Positions 16,449 through 25,095 of a DNA stretch of 64,000 nt are shown in pieces. This DNA comes from Arthrobacter_B citreus (lineage in GTDB: Bacteria; Actinomycetota; Actinomycetes; Actinomycetales; Micrococcaceae): assembly GCF_042429235.1 (NCBI RefSeq), contig NZ_JBHMBA010000002.1. One strand, 5' to 3'. The stretch's first letter is position 1, and each line of letters begins with the position of its first letter. The position numbers and the translations under genes were made by a program. Under the pieces are notes generated by a model. The model searched no databases and was not told where the DNA came from. It worked only from the letters and a program-made list of their open reading frames with translations.

Positions 16449-17863
16449 TCCTTCAGGAAAACACCAAACTGGTCCTCGCCGGCTTCGCCCATCACGATGG
16501 GGTCGTAGACGCGGGCGGCACCGTCCACCAGGTCCAGGGGAGCGTGGAAGCCCTCCTCGGCCAGACGCACCTTGGTGGGGTGCGGCCGCTCGTCAGTGAT
16601 CCAGCCCGTGTCCACCGCCGTCATCAGGATGCCGTCGGCTTCCAGCATTTCCCCGGCACTGGTGCGGGTGAGCATGTTCAGGGATGCCTTGGCCATGTTC
16701 GTGTGCGGGTGCCCGGGGCCCTTGTACCGGCGCGAGAACTGCCCTTCCATGGCGGAAACGTTGACGATGTACTTGCGGCGCGCCGCGGAGGCTGCCATCG
16801 CCGGGCGCAGCCGGTTGACCAGCAGGAACGGGGCGGTGACGTTGCAGAGCTGCACTTCCAGCATTTCCAGCGGCTCCACTTGGTCCACCACCTGGGTCCA
16901 GCTGTTGATGGGCGCCGTGTCCGGCACCAGGCCGCCGGCATCGATCGCGGTTCCGGCGCCAAGCTTCTCCAGCGACGATGATCCGGCGGTCAGGGCCAGG
17001 GAGGTGACTGCGTCGCCGGCAAGAACCGGATGTTCGGCGATGGAACCGGCCAGCGCGGTTGGGTGCGCGTTGTGGGTATGGCCGAAGGTGACCAGTTCCG
17101 GCATGTCGCCGGCCGGCAGGGCCTCGAGTTCGGCATCCACCAGCGGCTGGTACGCGTTGGAAGAGCGCCGGACCGTCTGGGCGGCATTGTTAATCAGGAT
17201 GTCCAGGGGGCCGGCGTCGGCCACTGAATCGGCCAGCGAGATCACCTGGGCCGGGTCGCGCAGGTCGATGCCGACAATGCGCAGCCGGTGCAGCCAGTCC
17301 GCTGAGTCCTCCATGGCGGCGAAGCGCCGGGCCGCGTCCTTCGGGAAGCGGGTGGTGATGGTGGTGTGCGCACCGTCGCGCAGCAGCCTCAGGGCAATGT
17401 ACATGCCAATCTTGGCCCGGCCTCCGGTCAGCAGCGCACGCTTTCCGGTCAGGTCGGTGCGCGCATCGCGCTTGGTGTGGCTGAAGGCGGCGCATTCCGG
17501 GCACAGCTGGTGATAAAACGCGTCCACCACTGTGTAGGGCTGCTTGCAGATATAGCAGTTGCGTGGCTTGAGCAGCGTCCCGGCCGAGGGGCCGTGCGCG
17601 GAAGACGTCAACTGGGCGCCGCGCGTTTCATCATCGATGCGGTCGGAGGCGCCCGTGGCGGTGCGGGCGACGACGGCGCGGTCGGCATCCGCCGCGGCGT
17701 CGCGCTTTTCGTTCTTCCGGTGTTTCTTCACGGATTTGAACATTTTGGCGGTTGCCCGCCGGACGGCGATGTAATCCGGGTGTTCCTCGTCCAGGACGTG
17801 GATGGAGGACAGGACCCGCAGGCAGGCCTGCAGGTCCTCGGGGCTCAGATCGGGGGTGCTCAT
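16427..17863 (-). CDS. SDR-family oxidoreductase with an N-terminal zinc-ribbon
   Basis: The 478-residue protein is longer than classical SDRs (about 250). Residues 1-110 are mostly helical and charged. A four-cysteine ribbon follows (CYICK and, after 14 residues, CPEC). Then comes the Rossmann SDR domain: LLTGGRAKIGMYIALRLL (variant TGxxxGIG loop), LDILINNAAQTVRR, and NVSAMEGQFSRRYKGPGHPHTNMAKASL, where YxxxK is not canonical and the Tyr sits in RRYKG. The start at 17863 gives MSTPDLSPED. It is divergent from nothing nearby: glgC lies upstream on the same strand after a terminator. NAD(P)H-dependent reduction of an unknown substrate is inferred. Confidence 0.82.
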   Translation of the reverse strand: MSTPDLSPEDLQACLRVLSSIHVLDEEHPDYIAVRRATAKMFKSVKKHRKNEKRDAAADADRAVVARTATGASDRIDDETRGAQLTSSAHGPSAGTLLKPRNCYICKQPYTVVDAFYHQLCPECAAFSHTKRDARTDLTGKRALLTGGRAKIGMYIALRLLRDGAHTTITTRFPKDAARRFAAMEDSADWLHRLRIVGIDLRDPAQVISLADSVADAGPLDILINNAAQTVRRSSNAYQPLVDAELEALPAGDMPELVTFGHTHNAHPTALAGSIAEHPVLAGDAVTSLALTAGSSSLEKLGAGTAIDAGGLVPDTAPINSWTQVVDQVEPLEMLEVQLCNVTAPFLLVNRLRPAMAASAARRKYIVNVSAMEGQFSRRYKGPGHPHTNMAKASLNMLTRTSAGEMLEADGILMTAVDTGWITDERPHPTKVRLAEEGFHAPLDLVDGAARVYDPIVMGEAGEDQFGVFLKDYKPSPW

Positions 17864-17945
17864 GAAAGTCGTTTCTGCTGTGTTTCCCGCCGGCGAAAAA
17901 CACGGCGAAGGCAAATTTGCTGCCTTCCGACCTTACAACGAAACA

Positions 17946-17975
17946 CCGCGGCGCCCGGTATCCCGGGCGCCGCGG
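17946..17975 (-). terminator. Terminator downstream of glgC
   Basis: CCGCGGCGCCCGG-TATC-CCGGGCGCCGCGG gives a perfect 13-bp stem with a 4-nt loop. Read on the minus strand it follows the glgC stop and is trailed by GTTTCGTT. Confidence 0.75.
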
Positions 17976-18011
17976 CGGACAAACATCACAGCGGAGGTTT
18001 GCTCCGGACCG

Positions 18012-19289
18012 CTACACTGCGGCGGCCTCTGCCTCTGCCTCGGGTTCGGGCAGTGATACTTTCTGCCCCTTGCTGAGCACCGTCAAGCCGGACGCGGTGA
18101 CGGTAAACCCGCGGGCAAGGTCCAGGTCCCGGTCCACGCCGATCGTTGCGCCGGGCGGAATCTGCACATTCTTGTCGATAATGGCCCGCCGGACCACGGC
18201 GCCGGCTCCGACATGGATCCCGTCCATCAGCACCGAATCGGAAACCACCGCTCCGGAGTCCACATACACGTCCTGTGCCAGTACTGAGCCCGTCACGGTG
18301 CCGCCGGAGATCACCACGCCGTTGGAGACAATCGAGTCGAACGCGCTGCCGGCCTGGTCGGCCGCGCTGCGGACGAACTTTGCGGGCGGTGAAATGCTCT
18401 GGCGGGTGTAGATGGGCCACTGCAGGTTGTACAGGTTGAACGCCGGCAGGGGCGAAATGAGGTCCATGGTGGCGTCGTAGTACGAGTCGAGGGTACCGAC
18501 GTCGCGCCAGTACTGGTGGTCGCTGCCGGTGGCCCCGGGGATCACGTTGTGCGAGAAGTCGTAAACGGCGGCGTCGCCGCGCTCCACAAAGTACGGGATG
18601 ATGTCCCCGCCCATGTCGTGCTTGGTGATCAGCCGTTCGGCGTCGACCTTCAGTGCCTCCACCAGGGCATCGGTGTTGAATACGTAGTTGCCCATGGACG
18701 CCAGGAACATGTCCGGGTCATCCGGCAGGCCGGGCGTGGTTGCCGGCTTTTCCACAAACGCTCCGATGCGTCCGGGACTTTCCGGATCCGTTTCGATCAC
18801 TCCGAACTGATCGGCCAGGTGCAGCGGCTGGCGGACGGCGGCCACCGACACCGAGGCGCCGGACGCTATGTGGGCGTCCACCATCTGGGAGAAGTCCATC
18901 CGGTACACGTGGTCAGCGCCGATGACCACCACGATGTCCGGACGGGCATCGTCGATCAGGTTCATGGACTGGTAGATCGCGTTGGCGCTGCCCAGGAACC
19001 AGCTCTTGCCGACCCGCTGCTGCGCGGGAACGGAAGCCACGTAGTTCTGCAGTTGAGTGGACAGCCGCCACGTCTCGGAAATGTGCCGGTCAAGACTGTG
19101 GGACTTGTACTGGGTCAGGACCACTATTTGCAGGTATCCCGAGTTCACCAGGTTCGACAAGGCAAAGTCGATAAGCCGGTAGCGGCCGGCGAATGGAACG
19201 GCAGGTTTTGCACGGTCCGCTGTCAGCGGCATGAGGCGCTTGCCTTCTCCACCCGCAAGGACAACGGCCAGGACCTTCTTTGGCGCCAT
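18012..19289 (-). CDS. glgC: Glucose-1-phosphate adenylyltransferase
   Basis: GlgC makes ADP-glucose from glucose-1-phosphate and ATP, the first committed step of glycogen synthesis. The 425-residue protein has the nucleotide loop LAGGEGKRLMPLT, then RAKPAVPFAGRYRLIDFALSN, and VVVIGADHVYRMD. A C-terminal left-handed beta-helix follows (ISPPAKFVRSAADQAGSAFDS, VLAQDVYVDSGA, IGVDRDLDLARGFTV). The length is normal. It is divergent from glgA across a 205-bp region with a 14-bp tandem repeat, the usual actinobacterial arrangement. Confidence 0.96.
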   Translation of the reverse strand: MAPKKVLAVVLAGGEGKRLMPLTADRAKPAVPFAGRYRLIDFALSNLVNSGYLQIVVLTQYKSHSLDRHISETWRLSTQLQNYVASVPAQQRVGKSWFLGSANAIYQSMNLIDDARPDIVVVIGADHVYRMDFSQMVDAHIASGASVSVAAVRQPLHLADQFGVIETDPESPGRIGAFVEKPATTPGLPDDPDMFLASMGNYVFNTDALVEALKVDAERLITKHDMGGDIIPYFVERGDAAVYDFSHNVIPGATGSDHQYWRDVGTLDSYYDATMDLISPLPAFNLYNLQWPIYTRQSISPPAKFVRSAADQAGSAFDSIVSNGVVISGGTVTGSVLAQDVYVDSGAVVSDSVLMDGIHVGAGAVVRRAIIDKNVQIPPGATIGVDRDLDLARGFTVTASGLTVLSKGQKVSLPEPEAEAEAAAV

Positions 19290-19355
19290 ATTGTGTTTCC
19301 CCTGTTTCCGCTTCTTGTCTAGCGTTGCTTGCTTTGCGCTTATTGCTCTGCGCCT

Positions 19356-19397
19356 GTTACTTCATACGTGTTACTTGATACGTGTCACTTGATGCTT
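19356..19397. repeat. Three tandem 14-bp repeats in the glgC-glgA intergenic region
   Basis: GTTACTTCATACGT (19356-19369), GTTACTTGATACGT (19370-19383) and GTCACTTGATGCTT (19384-19397) follow each other without gap. The first two differ at one base, the third at four or so. They sit between divergent promoters and could be regulator sites or simple tandem duplication. Confidence 0.75.
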
Positions 19398-19494
19398 GCT
19401 GGTTTTCGAATATTACTCCCGGCGCAGCCGTCAGTAATAAGTCTGCTGTCCTTCACACTAGATCACCCAAGCACCGGTGCACTACGTTGGTTTG

Positions 19495-20700
19495 GTGCGA
19501 GTAGATATTGTGTCAAAGGAATTCCCGCCCGAAATCTATGGCGGGGCAGGCGTCCATGTAGCGGAACTGAGCCGGGTGCTGGCCGCTGAGGTGGACCTGC
19601 GCGTCCACTGCTTCGGCGCCCCCCGTCCGGCCGACTACCACGGGGCCGTGGTCAGCACCTATGCGGTGCCCGCGGAACTGGACGAGGCCAATCCAGCCGT
19701 CCAGACGCTGGGCACGGACCTGGAAATCCTCAGGGGCCTGGACGGCGCCGACGTCGTGCATTCGCACACCTGGTACGCCAACATGGCCGGGCACCTCGGC
19801 TCGCTGCTGTACGGCATTCCCCACGTGCTCAGCGCGCACAGCCTGGAGCCGCTGCGCCCCTGGAAGGCCGAGCAGCTTGGCGGCGGTTACGCCCTGTCCT
19901 CCTGGGTGGAAAAAACGGCGTACGACGCCGCTGCCGCCATCATCGCGGTCTCCGAGGGCATGCGGCAGGATATTCTGCGCAGCTATCCGAAGGTGGACCC
20001 GGCCAAGGTGCGCGTGGTCCACAACGGCATCGACGTTGACCTGTGGCGCCCGGACAACGATCCCGAGGGACTCAGTGCCCTGGGCATTGATGCGGACCGT
20101 CCCAGCGTGGTTTTCGTGGGACGCAATACCCGGCAGAAAGGGGTTCCGTACCTGCTCCGTGCGGCGGCACTGCTGCCGCCCGAGGTGCAGCTGGTCCTGT
20201 GCCTGGGTGCTGCGGACACCCCGGAGCTGGCGGCGGAGACCAACGTCCTGATCGAGGAGCTGCGGCTCATGCGCAGCGGCGTCGTCGTGATTGAGCGGAT
20301 GCTGCCGCGCGCCGAACTGATCAAGGTGCTCAGCTCCGCCACGGTGTTTGCGTGCCCCTCCATTTACGAACCCCTCGGGATCGTCAATCTTGAGGCCATG
20401 GCCTGCGGCACCGCCGTCGTTGCATCGGCCACCGGAGGCATTCCCGAAGTGGTGGATTCCGGTGTGACCGGCCTGCTGGTCCCGCTGGAGCAGCTCTCGG
20501 ACGGCACCGGAACACCGCTGGATCCTGAGAAGTTCGTGCGGGACTTTGCCGCCGCGCTGACCGAAGTCGTGGCGGATCCTGACCGGGCTGCCCGGATGGG
20601 GCAGGCCGGACGGCAGCGTGCCACGGAGCAGTTCTCCTGGACGTCCATCGCGGCGGCCACGATGGAGGTCTACCGCTCAGTGCTTCCGCAGAAGCACTGA
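19495..20700 (+). CDS. glgA: Glycogen synthase, actinobacterial ADP-glucose-type GT4
   Basis: This 401-residue glycosyltransferase extends alpha-1,4-glucan (or makes maltose-1-phosphate in the GlgM manner of mycobacteria). It opens VRVDIVSKEFPPEIYGGAGVH. The GT-B fold shows HSHTWYANMAGHLGSLLYG, VVFVGRNTRQKGVPYLLRAA and the nucleotide-sugar motif FACPSIYEPLGIVNLEAMACG. The GTG at 19495 is preceded by TACGTT at 19483-19488, 6 nt away, with no Shine-Dalgarno, so the transcript may be leaderless. Whether the product is glycogen or maltose-1-phosphate cannot be told from sequence. It is paired divergently with glgC. Confidence 0.92.
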   Translation: MRVDIVSKEFPPEIYGGAGVHVAELSRVLAAEVDLRVHCFGAPRPADYHGAVVSTYAVPAELDEANPAVQTLGTDLEILRGLDGADVVHSHTWYANMAGHLGSLLYGIPHVLSAHSLEPLRPWKAEQLGGGYALSSWVEKTAYDAAAAIIAVSEGMRQDILRSYPKVDPAKVRVVHNGIDVDLWRPDNDPEGLSALGIDADRPSVVFVGRNTRQKGVPYLLRAAALLPPEVQLVLCLGAADTPELAAETNVLIEELRLMRSGVVVIERMLPRAELIKVLSSATVFACPSIYEPLGIVNLEAMACGTAVVASATGGIPEVVDSGVTGLLVPLEQLSDGTGTPLDPEKFVRDFAAALTEVVADPDRAARMGQAGRQRATEQFSWTSIAAATMEVYRSVLPQKH

Positions 20701-20722
20701 CGGCGAGCCCGCCAGAGGACAC

Positions 20723-20758
20723 GGAAGCCCCCGGCCGGTATCCCGGCCGGGGGCTTCC
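20723..20758. terminator. Bidirectional terminator between glgA and the acyl-CoA dehydrogenase gene
   Basis: GGAAGCCCCCGGCCGG and its exact reverse complement CCGGCCGGGGGCTTCC flank a TATC loop, a 16-bp perfect stem between convergent genes. Confidence 0.85.
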
Positions 20759-20790
20759 CCTGTTCGGAACTTCTTCAGTTCCCGCAGAAC

Positions 20791-22887
20791 CTAGCGCTTG
20801 GCTTTGGCAGCCTGCTTTTTGCGCTGGATCAGGATTTTTTCATCCACCGGAGATGCTCCGCTGGCCCGCATGAGCCGCTGGTATTCCATTGCTTCGTCCT
20901 GCCGGGCTTTCTCGGCGCCGGAGGCGATGGAGGCGCGCAGGTGGTCCGGGCCGTAGCCAAAGGCGTCCACCAGGTCCAGGGCGTGCGGACGAATCTTGGC
21001 CAGCAGCCGGTTGATGTACGGGCCAAGCGTGCGGGCACGCTGCGAGGACAGCCGGCCGTGCATCAGGTACCAGGACAGGTTCTTCTCGATCAGGCACAGG
21101 CCAAACAGGTCCCGCAGCCAGGTCATGACCTGGCGGGTGCCGTCATCTTCAATGTTTTCCAGCGCACGGGTGAAGGCTTCCCACTGCAGCAGTTCGGAGT
21201 GTGCGCGGGCCGCCTCGATCAGGTCGTGCTGGTTGTTGTTGAAGACGGCAGCGCCCTTGTCCTTGGGCAGGCGGCGGGCTTCGCGCAGGGCGCCGGCCAC
21301 CTCTGCCACCATGGTTCCCACGCGGTCCGTCAGCAGATCCCGCTGCGTCCGGGGATCCCGCAGGGCAATGGCGGACTTCTTCTCCGAGCCGGTGTCCGCA
21401 AAGGCCTGGACAATCTGCCGCAGGCCGGTGCGGTGCATCGTCCGGTCGGTTGCCTGTCCAACGGCGTAGCGGGCCAGGACGCCGAAGTCGGCGCCCACGA
21501 ATTCCTTGGCGTAGTCGGCCAGCAGCCGCTTGGCCACCAGCTGCAGCAGCACCGTGTTGTCGCCTTCGAAGGTGACGTAGATGTCCAGGTCCGCACGCAG
21601 CGCGGTCAGCCGGTTCTCCGCCAGGAAGCCGGCGCCGCCGGTGGCCTCGCGGGCCTCCTGCAGCGTGTCCAGGGCATGCCAGGTGGACAGCGACTTCAGG
21701 CCGGCGGCCAGGGTTTCAAGATCCTGGCGGTCCTCGTCCGTGTCATGGGCGCCCGAGAACACGTCGTCGAACTTCTGCAGCAGTTCCTCGTGCGCGAAGG
21801 CCGCAGCGTACGTGGTGGCGAGCCGCGGCAGCAGCCGGCGCTGGTGCTGCTGGTAGTCCATGAGGACTTCCTCAGTGATGTCCGAGGCGCCGTTGAACTG
21901 GCGGCGTTCGGTTCCGTACTGGATGGCTGTCTTCAGGGCCATCTTGCTGGCGGCCACCGCAGCGCCGTCCAGCGACACCCGGCCCTGGACCAGGGTGCCG
22001 ATCATGGTGAAGAAGCGCCGGCCCGGGCTTTCGATCGGTGAGGTGTAGGTGCCGTCCGCCGCAACGTCACCGTAACGGTTGAGCAGATTGGTGCGGGGAA
22101 TGCGGACGTTGGTGAAGTGCAGCCGGCCGTTGTCGATGCCGTTCAAACCGCCCTTGACGCCGTCGTCCTCGCCACCGATGCCGGGCAGGAAGCCGTCGTC
22201 GTTGCGCAGGTCGACATAGAACGCATGCACGCCGTGGTCCACGCCGGCCGTGATCAGGTGGGCGAACACGACGGCAGCCCTGCCGTGCACGGCGGCGTTG
22301 CCGATGTAGTCCTTCCACGCCGCGCGGAAGGGGGTGTTGATGATGAATTCCTCGGCTGCCGGGTCATATTCGGCCGTGGTGGCAATGCTGGCGACGTCGG
22401 ATCCGTGTCCGGTTTCCGTCATGGCAAAGCAACCGGGGATTTCCAGGTTCATGATGCCCGGAAGCCACTTCTCGTGGTGTTCCCGCGTGCCCAGGTGCAT
22501 CACAGCACCTCCGAACAGGCCCCACTGGACGCCGGCCTTGATCTGCAGGGACGGGTCCGCCACCACCAGCTCGTCGAAGCCGGCCACATTGCCGCCGTGA
22601 TTGTCTTCCCCTCCCACGTAGGCGGGGAAGGCGCGGTGCACGGCCTTGCTGTCCGCGAGCAGCTTCATCTGGGTCATGACGCGTTCACGGTGTTCCGTGT
22701 ACGACAAGCCGGCAGGAGTATGCAGGGCCTCGGTTGCTGCGAGCGCGCGGGCCTGGAGGCGGACGTCCGCCCACTTGCCCAGCAGGGCCCGGCCGAGGGC
22801 TTCCACGTTGACGACGGCGTTGTCATCGTCGCGGACTGCGGCGCCGGCGGGGATCTGGCGTTCCGGGGTGGAGGCTACTTGCGTCAT
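20791..22887 (-). CDS. Acyl-CoA dehydrogenase/oxidase family protein
   Basis: The 698-residue flavoprotein would catalyse the first alpha,beta-dehydrogenation of fatty acyl-CoA. It has an N-terminal helical part, the FAD/substrate beta domain (GCFAMTETGHGSDVASI), and a C-terminal helical domain (GYTERRQF-like YGTERRQFNG). A long acyl-CoA oxidase-like tail follows, ending in KKQAAKAKR. The length matches acyl-CoA oxidases rather than 380-residue FadE proteins. The catalytic Glu position lies near ATGGAGFLAENRLTALRAD. The ATG at 22887 gives MTQVASTPERQ and has GAAGGA 6 nt upstream. The TetR gene lies 98 bp upstream on the same strand, and the thiolase/FabG/MaoC genes are divergent, together forming a beta-oxidation locus. 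Confidence 0.9.
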   Translation of the reverse strand: MTQVASTPERQIPAGAAVRDDDNAVVNVEALGRALLGKWADVRLQARALAATEALHTPAGLSYTEHRERVMTQMKLLADSKAVHRAFPAYVGGEDNHGGNVAGFDELVVADPSLQIKAGVQWGLFGGAVMHLGTREHHEKWLPGIMNLEIPGCFAMTETGHGSDVASIATTAEYDPAAEEFIINTPFRAAWKDYIGNAAVHGRAAVVFAHLITAGVDHGVHAFYVDLRNDDGFLPGIGGEDDGVKGGLNGIDNGRLHFTNVRIPRTNLLNRYGDVAADGTYTSPIESPGRRFFTMIGTLVQGRVSLDGAAVAASKMALKTAIQYGTERRQFNGASDITEEVLMDYQQHQRRLLPRLATTYAAAFAHEELLQKFDDVFSGAHDTDEDRQDLETLAAGLKSLSTWHALDTLQEAREATGGAGFLAENRLTALRADLDIYVTFEGDNTVLLQLVAKRLLADYAKEFVGADFGVLARYAVGQATDRTMHRTGLRQIVQAFADTGSEKKSAIALRDPRTQRDLLTDRVGTMVAEVAGALREARRLPKDKGAAVFNNNQHDLIEAARAHSELLQWEAFTRALENIEDDGTRQVMTWLRDLFGLCLIEKNLSWYLMHGRLSSQRARTLGPYINRLLAKIRPHALDLVDAFGYGPDHLRASIASGAEKARQDEAMEYQRLMRASGASPVDEKILIQRKKQAAKAKR

Positions 22888-22985
22888 TGCGTGTCCTTCT
22901 CTTAGTGGTGATGCCTGGGGGTCGGGGTGAGCGCTTGGCGCGCCCTGGTCGGTGGCGGAAAGCGGCGGGGGAGCGGACCGGCTTT

Positions 22986-23678
22986 TCATGCCGGCCCCGG
23001 CTCGTAGCCAATGCCGTCGAAGAGCCAAACGGTGAGTTGGCGGGTCATTTCAGCTTCGGAAGGTTTGTCCGGGCCGGGTTCGGCGGCCAGCCACCGTTCG
23101 CCGGCGGCGCGGACCATCCCGAGTGCCGCCGTCGGCCAGAAACCGGCGGCGATCCCCAGCTTCGGGGCGGGAGATCCGCTGTCGAGGTACGCGCGCATGG
23201 CACGGTCCATCATGGTGGTGATGGCGTCAAAGAAAGAGGTCAGGCTTTCCGCGAAGCGGGGTCCCGCCGTTCCCGTGGCCTCGCCGGCGGTGACAAAGGC
23301 GTAAACGTTAGGCGATGTCTGCGCCATCTGCAGATACGCCGAGACCATGGCCTGCAGCCCGGCCCGCGGAGATTCAGCGGTTCGGCCGGCGGCCAGGATT
23401 TTGTCCTGCATCTGGGAGAGGACCACTTCACCCATCGCCTGCTGCAGTCCCGCCTTGTCTCCGAAGTAGCGGTAGTACACCGACTTCGAAGTGCCGGACG
23501 CGGCCGCGATCTCCTCCATGGATGCACCGGCGCCGAGGGCATGGACGGCGCGGCGGGCCGCCTTGATCAAATCACCGCGGCGCTCGGCGCGGTGGGCCTC
23601 CCAGCGCAGGGACCGTCCGTCCGATGGTGCGGCGGGTGGCGGTGCCGGGGAGGAGGGGTCTCGTAGAGCAGTGTTCAC
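22986..23678 (-). CDS. TetR-family transcriptional regulator
   Basis: The 230-residue repressor has an N-terminal helix-turn-helix (MEEIAAASGTSKSVYYRYFGDKAGL, about residues 54-78) and a ligand-binding C-terminal helical domain. The start is a GTG at 23678. Its promoter is shared with the divergent thiolase gene, and an inverted-repeat operator candidate sits between them. By context it likely controls this fatty-acid oxidation cluster in response to an acyl-CoA; the ligand is inference. Confidence 0.88.
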   Translation of the reverse strand: MNTALRDPSSPAPPPAAPSDGRSLRWEAHRAERRGDLIKAARRAVHALGAGASMEEIAAASGTSKSVYYRYFGDKAGLQQAMGEVVLSQMQDKILAAGRTAESPRAGLQAMVSAYLQMAQTSPNVYAFVTAGEATGTAGPRFAESLTSFFDAITTMMDRAMRAYLDSGSPAPKLGIAAGFWPTAALGMVRAAGERWLAAEPGPDKPSEAEMTRQLTVWLFDGIGYEPGPA

Positions 23679-23703
23679 GATACTCAGCGTATCAGGTACG
23701 CTG
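23679..23703. promoter_or_regulatory. Inverted-repeat operator between tetR and the thiolase gene
   Basis: Two overlapping palindromes are present. CAGCGTA-TCAGG-TACGCTG (23685-23703) has perfect 7-bp arms, and GATAC-TCAGC-GTATC (23679-23693) has perfect 5-bp arms. The position between divergent genes next to a TetR gene suggests autoregulation and control of the thiolase operon. Confidence 0.6.
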
Positions 23704-23755
23704 GGTTGCAGTAACTCCCCTCACATTTTGCAGAACTCCCAAGGAGAACAGACCC

Positions 23756-25093
23756 ATGGCTGCACAGCCCCAGTCCGAACACGCCGCATCCGACGGACCC
23801 ACCCCTGCTCAGGCCGTCCGCAAGGCCGTCGTGATCGGCGGAAACCGCATCCCCTTCGCCCGCTCCGGCGGCAAGTACACGTACAGCTCCAACCAGGACA
23901 TGCTGACCGCAGCCCTTGACGGACTCGTGGCCCGGTTCGGCCTCCAGGGCGAGCGCATCGGCGAAGTGGCCGGAGGTGCCGTCCTGAAGCACTCCCGGGA
24001 CTTCAACCTCACCCGCGAAGCCGTCCTCGGCTCGGCACTGTCGGCGGAGACCCCCGCCTACGACGTCCAGCAGGCATGCGCCACCGGGCTGGAGACCGTC
24101 ATCAGCCTGGCCAACAAGATCAAGCTCGGCCAGCTGGATTCGGCCATTGCCGGCGGCGTCGATTCCGCATCGGATGCCCCCATCGCCGTCAGCGAAGGCC
24201 TGCGCCGCGCACTGCTGGACCTGTCCCGGGCCAAGACCACCAAGCAGAAGCTGGCCGCCGTCGCCAAGATCCGGCCGCGGGACCTGTCCCCGAACGCCCC
24301 CTCCACGGGAGAGCCGCGCACCGGCCTGGCCATGGGTGAGCACCAGGCCCTGACAACCGCGCAGTGGAAGATCACCCGCGAAGCGCAGGATGAACTGGCT
24401 TTGGCCAGCCACCGGAACATGGCCGCGGCTTATGACCGGGGATTCTTCGACGACCTCGTGACCCCGTACCGCGGCCTTTCCCGCGATGCCAACCTGCGTC
24501 CGGACACCACCATGGAAAAGCTTGGCAAGCTGAAGCCGGTCTTCGGCCGCAGCCTTGGCGACGAGGCCACCATGACCGCCGGCAACTCCACGCCGCTGAC
24601 CGACGGCGCTTCGGTGGTCCTGCTGGGATCCGAAGACTTTGCCCGTGAACACGACCTGCCGATCCTGGCGGACATCGTGGATGCCGAAGCCGGCGCCGTC
24701 GACTTTGTCCACGGCAAGGACGGGCTGCTCATGGCCCCGGCCTTCGCCGTGCCGCGCCTGCTGGCCCGCAACGGCCTTACGCTGGACGACTTCGATTTCT
24801 TCGAAATCCATGAAGCCTTCGCGGGCACGGTGCTGAGCACGCTGGCCGCATGGGAGGACGACGAATTCTGCCGCACCCGGCTGGGCCTCGAAGGCCCGCT
24901 GGGAACGGTCGACCGCTCCAAGCTCAACGTCAACGGCTCTTCGCTTGCCGCCGGACACCCGTTCGCCGCCACCGGCGGCCGGATCGTGGCATCGCTGGCC
25001 AAGATGCTGCATGAGAAGGGTTCGGGCCGCGGCCTGATTTCCATCTGCGCCGCCGGCGGCCAGGGCCTCGTAGCGATTCTCGAGGCACGCTGA
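23756..25093 (+). CDS. Acetyl-CoA C-acetyltransferase (thiolase, FadA/FadI type)
   Basis: This enzyme cleaves 3-ketoacyl-CoA with CoA to give acetyl-CoA, the last beta-oxidation step. The 445-residue protein contains the acylated cysteine in QQACATGLETVISLANK, the NVNGSSLAAGHPFAATGGR motif and the C-terminal SICAAGGQG with the second catalytic cysteine. The HEAF triplet is in FEIHEAFAGTVL. The ATG at 23756 follows AAGGAGAACAG. It is first in an operon with FabG and MaoC, in the same gene set as mycobacterial fadA2-fabG4-htdX with fadE5. Confidence 0.93.
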   Translation: MAAQPQSEHAASDGPTPAQAVRKAVVIGGNRIPFARSGGKYTYSSNQDMLTAALDGLVARFGLQGERIGEVAGGAVLKHSRDFNLTREAVLGSALSAETPAYDVQQACATGLETVISLANKIKLGQLDSAIAGGVDSASDAPIAVSEGLRRALLDLSRAKTTKQKLAAVAKIRPRDLSPNAPSTGEPRTGLAMGEHQALTTAQWKITREAQDELALASHRNMAAAYDRGFFDDLVTPYRGLSRDANLRPDTTMEKLGKLKPVFGRSLGDEATMTAGNSTPLTDGASVVLLGSEDFAREHDLPILADIVDAEAGAVDFVHGKDGLLMAPAFAVPRLLARNGLTLDDFDFFEIHEAFAGTVLSTLAAWEDDEFCRTRLGLEGPLGTVDRSKLNVNGSSLAAGHPFAATGGRIVASLAKMLHEKGSGRGLISICAAGGQGLVAILEAR

Positions 25094-25095
25094 TC

